Source: Sulfurovum sp. (GTDB taxonomy: Bacteria; Campylobacterota; Campylobacteria; Campylobacterales; Sulfurovaceae). From it: a stretch of 48,777 bases of DNA. The notes beneath the pieces are model-generated. The model saw only the letters and a program-made list of their open reading frames with translations. It was not told where the DNA came from and made no database searches. Every line of letters starts with the position of its first letter. Within the stretch, counting starts at the first letter, position 1. The stretch is from positions 13,096 through 61,872 of the forward strand of contig JADGDL010000009.1 in NCBI GenBank assembly GCA_016744875.1. The letters run 5' to 3'. A program made the translations under genes and the position numbers. Positions 42,699-48,777 of this stretch are shown piece by piece.

Positions 42699-43160
42699 AT
42701 GCCAACTTTCCAACAACTTCAAAGCGATAACGACCTCAAAGAGATCATCAAAACAGCCTTCGATATGAATCTTGATATATCCGGTGACTGGGGATACACA
42801 GAAGCTTCTGCCACCCTGATCCATAGCACAACTACCCCTATAGTACAACTTGAGCATATTTTCGCGTCTATGCGTGCTTATACTGAGATGAGTATGACTT
42901 TAGAAAAGGAAGCTCGCTATGGAAGTATCAATGTCAATGAAAAAGATAGAGAAGAACATTCCCAAGGCTCTCTTTTATACCACAAAGTAGTCTATGAAGT
43001 TACCGCAATGAAAGAGGAAGTGTATACCGATTTTATTAAAGAGTATAAAGAGAAAAGTGAAGAAGCAGGATTTGATATGGCTGATCATTTCCAAAGAAGA
43101 AAAGAAGCCACCGTTACAAGAGAGGTAACACACTGGTTTAATGTATCAGATCTAACATAA
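42699..43160 (+). CDS. Hypothetical protein, 153 residues
   Basis: A soluble acidic protein without signal peptide or membrane segments. A ribosome site (AGAGAAGAG) lies before the ATG. The sequence is mixed alpha/beta (KEIIKTAFDMNLDISGDWGY, TPIVQLEHIFASMRAYTEMSM, then VVYEVTAMKEEVYTDFIKEYKEKS), with the segments HSQGSLLYHKVVYEVTA and HFQRRKEATVTREVTHWF. No known motif is recognised. Monocistronic, ending at a stem-loop shared with soxZ. Confidence 0.8.
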   Translation: MPTFQQLQSDNDLKEIIKTAFDMNLDISGDWGYTEASATLIHSTTTPIVQLEHIFASMRAYTEMSMTLEKEARYGSINVNEKDREEHSQGSLLYHKVVYEVTAMKEEVYTDFIKEYKEKSEEAGFDMADHFQRRKEATVTREVTHWFNVSDLT

Positions 43161-43186
43161 ACAAGTACTTCTAAAAGTATTTGTTT
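43159..43186. terminator. Stem-loop between convergent hypothetical gene and soxZ
   Basis: aacaagtactt and aagtatttgtt pair with one G-U across a four-base loop. A second small hairpin, cgaccc/gggtcg type (cgacccaaaggtcg near 43201), lies closer to soxZ. Confidence 0.65.
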
Positions 43187-43230
43187 ATATCAATCTATCA
43201 CGACCCAAAGGTCGCGTATAGAGAAAGTTA

Positions 43231-43539
43231 TTATTTAACTTTTTTACTCTCAGTAACAGTTTTACCAGAAAGGTCTGTCCATGTAACGTCTATCATATCA
43301 CCTTTTTTAATTCCATTTGCTTTTGCAGAAAATTTGTAAATAGGGTCTTTAGATATAAATTGACTTGTAGATACATCATATACTACTCTGTCACCTACTT
43401 TTGCACTTACATGTGTGATGAAGTTAACATCAACACCTTTTTTCTTTGCCGCATTATATGTAATGTTAATATGCTTAGCCTGTACTTTTACTTTAAGTAC
43501 ATCATTTTTTACTTTTGCTTTGATCTTCATGTTAGCCAT
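43231..43539 (-). CDS. soxZ: SoxZ, sulfur-carrier complex subunit
   Basis: A 102-residue protein without signal peptide (exported with SoxY). It matches SoxZ: MKIKAKVKNDVLKVKVQAKH, NFITHVSAKVGDRVVYDVSTSQFISKDPIYKFSAKANGIKKGD and TDLSGKTVTESKKVK. SoxYZ carries thiosulfate-derived sulfur on the SoxY arm. The sox order on this strand is C-D-Y-Z, so this is the last gene. An AAAGGAATTAG site precedes the ATG. Confidence 0.95.
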   Translation of the reverse strand: MANMKIKAKVKNDVLKVKVQAKHINITYNAAKKKGVDVNFITHVSAKVGDRVVYDVSTSQFISKDPIYKFSAKANGIKKGDMIDVTWTDLSGKTVTESKKVK

Positions 43540-43589
43540 GCTAATTCCTTTTTATAAATAATTCGTTTTATAGAGTGTCGTGACAGGGA

Positions 43590-44042
43590 TTAACCTTCAC
43601 AACCACCAAGTGCAACTTCTAATTTCTTGCTAACTGAAAATAGGTTACCTGCTTTATCTTGAACGACAACTGTGATCGATCCAGAAGCTTGCATTTTGAT
43701 CTTAGTACTGTACTCAGGAATAGATCCTTCAACAACGTTAAATACAGCTACAGCACTTTCTGGGTTTGCATCTTGGAAAAGTGCAACAGTTTTTGCATCA
43801 ATTGTTGTTTTGATATTTACTGGGATCGCACCACCATTACTTGCAACTTTAGGTATCTTAAGTGAAATATCACCACTTTCCGTAATCTTAGCATCACCGT
43901 ATAGTGCTTTAATTGCATCTTGTACTTTATGTGCTGTCCATGTATCTGGTTTCTCTGCTCTAAAATCAAGAGCGCTTAAAGTTACTGGTGCTAGTGCTAC
44001 TGCAGCTAGACCTAAACCTAAAAATTTTCTTCTTTCCATCAT
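43590..44042 (-). CDS. soxY: SoxY, sulfur-carrier protein
   Basis: A 150-residue protein. The N-terminus has a twin-arginine signal (ERRKFLGLGLAAVALAPVTLSA), so the folded SoxYZ pair is exported by Tat. The body has the SoxY Ig-like fold (ITESGDISLKIPKVASNGGAIPVNI, SVAVFNVVEGSIPEYSTKIKM). The sulfur-binding arm is at the C-terminus, GGC148-E-G rather than the usual GGCGG. SoxYZ presents bound sulfane sulfur to SoxCD. It is 50 bases from soxZ. Confidence 0.93.
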   Translation of the reverse strand: MMERRKFLGLGLAAVALAPVTLSALDFRAEKPDTWTAHKVQDAIKALYGDAKITESGDISLKIPKVASNGGAIPVNIKTTIDAKTVALFQDANPESAVAVFNVVEGSIPEYSTKIKMQASGSITVVVQDKAGNLFSVSKKLEVALGGCEG

Positions 44043-44161
44043 ATTGAAATCCTTCCATAACGGGTAATAATTTTTGAGTACTTAAACTCTATTTATAAAT
44101 ACACAGAAGAGTATAAACTCTTATTGTGTATTAGTTGTGTAACTAATAATTATTATAACAA

Positions 44162-45424
44162 TTATTTACTTGCTTCTAGCATATAATCAACCATTTGATT
44201 GAATTGTTCCTCAGTAAGTGACATAGCACCACCTTTTGGAGGCATAGCACCAACACCGTTTAGACCATTAGCATACACAGCGTCTTTTCCTTTTTCCAAT
44301 GCTTTTGCCCATTCACCAGCATTACCTGTAATAGGAGCGCCGGCTGCACCAGAGTCGTGACACATTGCACATGCCTTGTCATACCCTGCTTTACCTGGGT
44401 GTTCAGCTTTTGCATCTGCAGAAGGTGCCGGTAAGTTTTTCTCTGAACTTAATGCCGGAGAAAAGTCTGAAAGTGCTTGAGCGATTCTTTGTAATTCAGG
44501 TTCACCCTCAAAACAGTCTTTCATACATCTCACACCATTTCCGTAGTTCAATGGTTCATTATAGTATGCACGTGCATTATCCTGTCCTTGTGGACCATTG
44601 ATCTTAGGTTCAAAACCATCAACGTTTGGCATAACTATTTTCAAGAATTTTTCTCTATCAAGAACATACTCATCATCTACCAACACACCATCAATTTCCA
44701 TTTCATTGATATAAAGGATATATGCAGACAATGCATACACTTCTTCAGTTGTCAAAGACATAGGTGCTTGGTGAGGCATACCGGTTTTAATGTACCACCA
44801 TAGAGTACTTGCATATGGCCAGTTAGAACCGAAGGTACGTTGTGGGCCTTCTTCTTGGTCACCTACACGTTGATTGATCAGTGTTTTTTGTGCTTCATAC
44901 GCATTCCCTGCTGTTAACTTAGGGTAAAATCCAGCACCTGCACCAAAGTCACCGTGACAAGATAGACATTTTTCTTCATAAACTTCGTCACCAAACTCAA
45001 CAGAACCTGAACCTTCAGGTAAACCTGTACCATCTGGCATTACATCGATATCCCATGCTTTAATCTCATTGGCAGTTGCTGTTTTACCTTTGTTAAAAGG
45101 TGTCTTGTGTGCTTCTTCATTTGCATGATAAGAACCGGTCTTCCCATTAACAATCGGATAAATAACCCCACCGTCAACAGCAAGTTTGCCATTGTGCTCA
45201 TATGTTTTCTTTACTGTGTCAGAAACTGCCGCTTTTGCTGGACCAACCGCAGAAGTGACTCTTTCCGAGAAACCTGCTGATGTTGTAGCCGCAGCTATTT
45301 TAGCTGCAGGCTTAGCCACAGCTGTTTTACTCTCTTCGTTTGATGCATTACATGCTGTTGCAAAAAGAACAGCAGAAGTAATTACAGCAGTTGAAATAAT
45401 TTTTTTATGATAAGACTTGTACAT
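44162..45424 (-). CDS. soxD: SoxD, diheme cytochrome c of sulfur dehydrogenase
   Basis: The ATG at 45424 is used: AAAGGAGAGGTTACAA is upstream and the product starts with its signal sequence (frame opens at 45445); 420 residues. The signal ends in a lipobox-like ATAC-N, followed by a flexible Ala/Lys linker. Two c-type hemes: CLSCHG and CAMCHD, with likely Met ligands in GMPHQAPMSL and GAMPPKGGAMSL. SoxD takes electrons from the SoxC molybdenum site during oxidation of SoxY-bound sulfane sulfur. soxC overlaps it by about 20 bases. Confidence 0.92.
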   Translation of the reverse strand: MYKSYHKKIISTAVITSAVLFATACNASNEESKTAVAKPAAKIAAATTSAGFSERVTSAVGPAKAAVSDTVKKTYEHNGKLAVDGGVIYPIVNGKTGSYHANEEAHKTPFNKGKTATANEIKAWDIDVMPDGTGLPEGSGSVEFGDEVYEEKCLSCHGDFGAGAGFYPKLTAGNAYEAQKTLINQRVGDQEEGPQRTFGSNWPYASTLWWYIKTGMPHQAPMSLTTEEVYALSAYILYINEMEIDGVLVDDEYVLDREKFLKIVMPNVDGFEPKINGPQGQDNARAYYNEPLNYGNGVRCMKDCFEGEPELQRIAQALSDFSPALSSEKNLPAPSADAKAEHPGKAGYDKACAMCHDSGAAGAPITGNAGEWAKALEKGKDAVYANGLNGVGAMPPKGGAMSLTEEQFNQMVDYMLEASK

Positions 45425-46763
45425 TTGTAACCTCTCCTTTAGCATCTACTTCCCATGTATGAACAGCATTTCTGTGGTATACACCTTCGATACCTACAGC
45501 TGCTCTCTCATTTTTAACACTTGGCTGAATATGTCCAGCATCATCAACGGCACGGCTTGAAAGAAGCATTGGTTTACCTGTATACTTATGCATGATAGAG
45601 AATCTCGTCCATGCTTTTTCAACAACCAAACCTTTTAGTGGTGCTTCCACCCAGTTTTTACCGCCATCAAATGATACATCAACAGCTGTGATTGTACCCA
45701 TACCTGACCAAGCTAGTCCTTCTATTTCTATCATCTCATCTTTTTTAAGATCTGTCCATGGTCTTTCAGGACATGGGTAAGTGATCACAGAGTTTACTTC
45801 ATTTGCATAAAAGTGCTGTATCGCTTTTCCAGTATGCTTAAGTGCAGTATATTTAGATGTCTCTTCTTTAGCATAGAATGGCTCAGAGGCAAACTCAAGT
45901 CTACCTAACCATTTTACACATAAGTTCGCTTCCCAACCTGGAACAACGATTCTTATCGGGTAGCCTTGTTCAGGACGTAATGCTTCACCATTCTGTCCCC
46001 AAACGATCATTGCATCATCAAGTACTTTATCTATAGGAATCGTTCTACCCATGTGAGAGTTATCAATACCTTCAGCTAACATCCATTGTGCTTCTGGCTT
46101 AAGACCAAGATCTTTAAGGATATCTTTGATGTACACACCTGTCCATTCTGCACAAGACATAAATCCTTTAGCAAACTGAATAGAGTTGAACTGAGGTCCT
46201 CTCCATTCTGGTCCACCATTTGCAGGACACTCTAGGAAGTGAATTCTAGATACGTTAGGATATTTTTTCAATTGATCCATTGTTAGAACAATTGGCTTTT
46301 CAACTAAACCATGAATCATAAGTCTATGTTCATTAGGATTAATCGTCGGAGTACCACCATGATGTCTGTTAAAGAAAAGCCCATTTGGCGTGATAATCCC
46401 ACTAAGATCCTGGATAGGCGTCACAGCGATAGATGCACGCATATTACCTGATGATAATATTGGAGTTGTTCTTCTTGTAACATTATGTTCATAAGGAGAT
46501 GGTTGACCATACAGGTTCACTGTTACAGGGTCACCAAACTCAAGACTCCATTGTTTTTCATGGATAATATGTGGATCATCCTCTGGGTTTGCTTTAATGT
46601 GCTCACTTGCGTTTACTTCAACTGGCTTTAAAACTGATGTAGCGGCAACTGCACTTACTGAAAGTACAGCAGCTTTTCTAAAGAAGTCTCTTCTAGTCGT
46701 CTGCTCTGTTTTAACAGTTGCAGTATCTAGATCTTCTTCAGATAGATTAATTATCTTATTCAT
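45405..46763 (-). CDS. soxC: SoxC, molybdenum sulfane dehydrogenase subunit
   Basis: A 452-residue protein of the sulfite-oxidase family. The N-terminus carries a twin-arginine signal (TTRRDFFRKAAVLSVSAVAA). The molybdenum-ligating Cys is in RIHFLECPANGGPEW; the Mo-co domain continues with FMSCAEWTGVYIKDILKDLGL, YPIRIVVPGWEANLCVKWLG, and a C-terminal dimerisation domain (TITAVDVSFDGGKNWVEAPL). With SoxD it oxidises SoxY-bound sulfane sulfur, giving complete oxidation of thiosulfate to sulfate. AAGGAGGAATT is a near-ideal ribosome site. First gene of soxCDYZ. Confidence 0.94.
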   Translation of the reverse strand: MNKIINLSEEDLDTATVKTEQTTRRDFFRKAAVLSVSAVAATSVLKPVEVNASEHIKANPEDDPHIIHEKQWSLEFGDPVTVNLYGQPSPYEHNVTRRTTPILSSGNMRASIAVTPIQDLSGIITPNGLFFNRHHGGTPTINPNEHRLMIHGLVEKPIVLTMDQLKKYPNVSRIHFLECPANGGPEWRGPQFNSIQFAKGFMSCAEWTGVYIKDILKDLGLKPEAQWMLAEGIDNSHMGRTIPIDKVLDDAMIVWGQNGEALRPEQGYPIRIVVPGWEANLCVKWLGRLEFASEPFYAKEETSKYTALKHTGKAIQHFYANEVNSVITYPCPERPWTDLKKDEMIEIEGLAWSGMGTITAVDVSFDGGKNWVEAPLKGLVVEKAWTRFSIMHKYTGKPMLLSSRAVDDAGHIQPSVKNERAAVGIEGVYHRNAVHTWEVDAKGEVTNVQVLS

Positions 46764-46787
46764 AATTCCTCCTTGTTTAAATTTAGG

Positions 46788-46800
46788 ATGACATTGTCAT
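46788..46800. promoter_or_regulatory. Short palindrome upstream of soxC
   Basis: atgaca-t-tgtcat is a perfect 6-bp inverted repeat with one central base, 25 bases upstream of the soxC ATG. It could be an operator, but its short length makes chance a real alternative. Confidence 0.3.
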
Positions 46801-47012
46801 GTACAAAATTATAGTTAAAATAAGTTAAACAAGTAGTAAATTGATTCTTTAGAAGGGATTTGCTTTCAAAATATGACCTAAATGTAACCTATTTACACCA
46901 TTATTATTAATCTAATATATCTTTTATATAAGTAAAATATATAATACTCTCGTATAATTTAACCAAAATTATGTTAAAATTCATCTATAAAACACACCTT
47001 AAGGATATCTCT

Positions 47013-47453
47013 GTGAAAAAGCAAATGGTCGGTACAGTAATTACACTTTTTGTCTCTGTAGACGGGTCATCCGTACATTTAGAAAAAGAGCATGTAGTAT
47101 TGGATGAAAAAGGTATCAAGGGAGACAAATACTACGATACAAATATCCAACGCTCTGTACTTATCACTTCTTTAGCGAGCTACACACTTGTAAATGATCA
47201 TAACATAGAAATGCCTTATGGTTCTTTGGGAGAAAACCTTCTCATAGACTTCAACCCATACCATTTAACTGCCGGAGATAAACTTCAGATAGGTGGTGTT
47301 ATTTTACAGATAAGTCAAAACTGTACGATGTGTGACCATCTCTCAAAAATAGATGAACAATTACCTATACTGCTTAAAGATGACCGAGGTATCTTTGCTA
47401 AAGTTATTCAGGGTGGAGAGATTAAAAAAGAAGATGAAATATTTTTACTGTGA
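47013..47453 (+). CDS. MOSC-domain protein
   Basis: The frame opens at 46971, but the GTG at 47013 has AAGGA seven bases upstream and gives about 146 residues (an ATG four codons further is also possible). MOSC features: GTVITLFVSVDGSS, LDEKGIKGDKYYD, RSVLITSLASY, YGSLGENLLIDF, LQIGGVILQIS and the conserved Cys region NCTMCDHL. MOSC domains handle sulfur on molybdenum cofactor or bind Moco. The gene is divergent from soxC, a Moco enzyme, so a part in SoxC maturation is plausible but inferred. Ends at a stem-loop. Confidence 0.85.
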   Translation: MKKQMVGTVITLFVSVDGSSVHLEKEHVVLDEKGIKGDKYYDTNIQRSVLITSLASYTLVNDHNIEMPYGSLGENLLIDFNPYHLTAGDKLQIGGVILQISQNCTMCDHLSKIDEQLPILLKDDRGIFAKVIQGGEIKKEDEIFLL

Positions 47454-47459
47454 GTCTAA

Positions 47460-47496
47460 ACTATAACATTCTAAAATAAATATAGAATGTTATAGT
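47460..47496. terminator. Bidirectional stem-loop between MOSC and DUF302 genes
   Basis: actataacattcta (47460-47473) and tagaatgttatagt (47483-47496) are exact complements across a 9-base loop, between two convergent genes. Confidence 0.75.
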
Positions 47497-47504
47497 ATTG
47501 TTAA

Positions 47505-48449
47505 TTATTTGCTTGAATACTTAGCTGTAAGCTCCGTAAGTATTTTTTCCAAATTTGTCTGTGCTGTCATAAGTTCCTTAACAGATTCTTTATCTTCTAT
47601 CGCCAATGATGCTATCCAGTTATATACTGCAGGGAATGCCATCTCTATAGTATTTGTATCTTTTTTATTATATAGATAAAGTGAACAAGGTGCGAATGCT
47701 CCTGCTTCTGGATGCTTGATCGCAACTGTATAGATCACAGATATATTACAAACTGAGTAAACATCATAAAAGTTAAATGCTTCATATTCTGCTTCTTCAA
47801 AATCATAGTTCAAGTCATTAAATCCTGCCATGACAAATGTATATGGGGCAAGTGAGCCTTCAAATTCCATTTCAAAGTCATCTTTTGTATCTTCCCAATC
47901 TCCATCAAAAGTTAATGTTGTACCCCAAACCAGATCACCTTCTGGTTTTTTCATATCATAAGATACTTTTTCAACTTTTGCATTAGGTAAAGCAGCTCTC
48001 AATGTATCCTGTACCAACTTTCCATAAGCAACAAGATCCGCATCATCAGCTGGGATACCCATGATCTTTGCCATAGCAGCTGCACTTAAAGAAGAAACAG
48101 AAATTGTGTTAGAGCCATTCTCTGAATAAATAGACATACTCATAGGTGAGAAAAGACCAATATTCGGATACTTTTTTACTAACTTAAGTACCACATCTTT
48201 TTTGAATACAGTAAAAAGATTATATGTTTGATACTGTAGTCTTTTACAGTGATTCTTGAATGGTACATTCATATCTCTGTTATCATTGATGAAAAAACCT
48301 GCTTTTTCAAATGCAGCTTCAATGGTTTGAGGTGTGATCTTTTTCTTAGTATTATCAGCTGTTAATATCTGTACATCATGCATTGCGTGTATGGTAGTTG
48401 TAAGACCTATCGTTAGAAGAAAGGCTAGTAGTATTTTTTTTAGTTTCAT
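47505..48449 (-). CDS. Exported protein with two DUF302-like domains
   Basis: A 314-residue protein with a signal peptide (cleavage near IHA-MHD). The sequence has two related halves: residues about 35-130 (TIEAAFEKAGFFINDNRDM ... YPNIGLFSPMSMSIYSEN) and about 195-290 (YDFEEAEYEAFNFYDVYSVC ... HPEAGAFAPCSLYLYNKK), each with the KxP-x(2)-G-x-F-x-P-x-S/C-x-Y motif. DUF302 proteins occur often near sulfur-oxidation genes; function unknown. AAAGGAACAC precedes the ATG. Confidence 0.8.
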   Translation of the reverse strand: MKLKKILLAFLLTIGLTTTIHAMHDVQILTADNTKKKITPQTIEAAFEKAGFFINDNRDMNVPFKNHCKRLQYQTYNLFTVFKKDVVLKLVKKYPNIGLFSPMSMSIYSENGSNTISVSSLSAAAMAKIMGIPADDADLVAYGKLVQDTLRAALPNAKVEKVSYDMKKPEGDLVWGTTLTFDGDWEDTKDDFEMEFEGSLAPYTFVMAGFNDLNYDFEEAEYEAFNFYDVYSVCNISVIYTVAIKHPEAGAFAPCSLYLYNKKDTNTIEMAFPAVYNWIASLAIEDKESVKELMTAQTNLEKILTELTAKYSSK

Positions 48450-48567
48450 TGTGTTCCTTTGTGTGTTAGTTAAACAAATATATTATCATTGAATTCATTC
48501 AAAACAATAGTAAATGTATTCTAGGGAAAAAAGATGTATTAAGTGTGAACGAAGTATAAATATTAGT

Positions 48568-48594
48568 TAACAAAGGGAAAAGTTCCCTTTGTTA
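48568..48594. terminator. Stem-loop after the porin-like gene
   Basis: taacaaagggaa (48568-48579) and ttccctttgtta (48583-48594) pair perfectly across a 3-base loop, 10 bases after the reverse-strand stop at 48604. Confidence 0.8.
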
Positions 48595-48603
48595 AAAAGT
48601 CTC

Positions 48604-48777
48604 TTAGAATCTATATCTAAGGTAAACTCTTAAGTCATCTGCTGATTCAACAACACCAGGTGCAAATAATGCTGCTCCTGCCATTTCTCCAGCCATTTGC
48701 TGTGCTTGTGCTTGAGGAACACCTTGAGCCATTAAGTTTCCAGTTACAACACCAATATTGTGTGCGCCATTTTGATC
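48604..48777 (-). CDS. Outer-membrane porin-like protein, C-terminal part only
   Basis: The reverse strand is open from the window edge for 57 codons to a TAA at 48604-48606. The visible end has a Gln/Ala/Met-rich loop (GVPQAQAQQMAGEMAGAAL) and a last strand DDLRVYLRYRF with a terminal Phe, the signature of a barrel inserted by the BAM complex. The upstream part lies outside the window, so the family cannot be fixed; the large DUF3373-type porins of Campylobacterota are one candidate. Confidence 0.75.
   Translation of the reverse strand, partial: DQNGAHNIGVVTGNLMAQGVPQAQAQQMAGEMAGAALFAPGVVESADDLRVYLRYRF

Noticed and set aside
1..48777. CRISPR array, insertion sequence or prophage
   Set aside because: No regularly spaced repeats, transposase, integrase or phage structural genes; the only recombinase-like gene lacks catalytic residues.

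Overview
The window looks like a chromosomal segment of a chemolithotrophic, sulfur-oxidising member of the Campylobacterota (Sulfurovum/Sulfurimonas-like). The evidence is a soxCDYZ block of the split type found in that group, a futalosine-pathway menaquinone gene (mqnD), a FixG/CcoG factor for cbb3 oxidase, AT-rich DNA, and many small exported and outer-membrane proteins. The genus is an inference; no rRNA lies in the window. No tRNA, CRISPR array, insertion sequence or prophage was recognised. Genes are packed tightly, often overlapping by 1-20 bases. No stretch over about 300 bases lacks a gene; the largest gaps are about 200-230 bases (17643-17844, 24578-24809, 27393-27594, 46764-46970).

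Left part (1-10099): cell-envelope genes. These are small lipoproteins and exported proteins, two beta-barrel proteins of one family, a DUF2092 protein beside an Asn-rich repeat protein, and two MscS-type channels. The first channel overlaps, tail to tail, a large octaheme cytochrome c with HEAT/TPR repeats. The second is followed on the opposite strand by a decayed 5' fragment of a paralogue of that cytochrome, so the channel/cytochrome pair appears to have been duplicated and partly lost.

10103-16308 is a seven-gene moxR-DUF58-DUF4381-batA-batB-batC-batD (Bat, aerotolerance-type) operon. 16344-17642 is a MipA/OmpV-like barrel. 17845-21723 is an operon in which all four products carry export signals: sulfatase, HAD hydrolase, double-VOC lipoprotein and a Pro/Arg-rich lipoprotein. 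It is preceded by a two-component system with a solute-binding sensor (21813-24174).

24281-31407 holds a small helical exported protein, an SMR exporter of the Gdx/SugE type, a barrel-like protein, recA, divergent mqnD-murB, a DUF1566 protein, and two L,D-transpeptidase lipoproteins flanking a small gene that may start at a non-AUG codon.

31543-38809 has thiol peroxidase and a redox operon made of a catalytically dead serine-recombinase-like DNA-binding protein, CcoG, a 64-residue membrane protein and an FAD/NAD oxidoreductase. Then come moaC, a DUF493 gene, a PqiA-like protein, a phytase-esterase-like protein and lspA.

38809-43160 is housekeeping: glmM, a TraB/GumN lipoprotein, rpsT, prfA and an unknown gene. 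43231-48777 is soxZ-soxY-soxD-soxC read leftward (C first), a divergent MOSC gene, a tandem DUF302 protein and the end of a porin-like gene. Together the right end supports periplasmic thiosulfate/sulfur oxidation feeding electrons to a cbb3-type respiratory chain.
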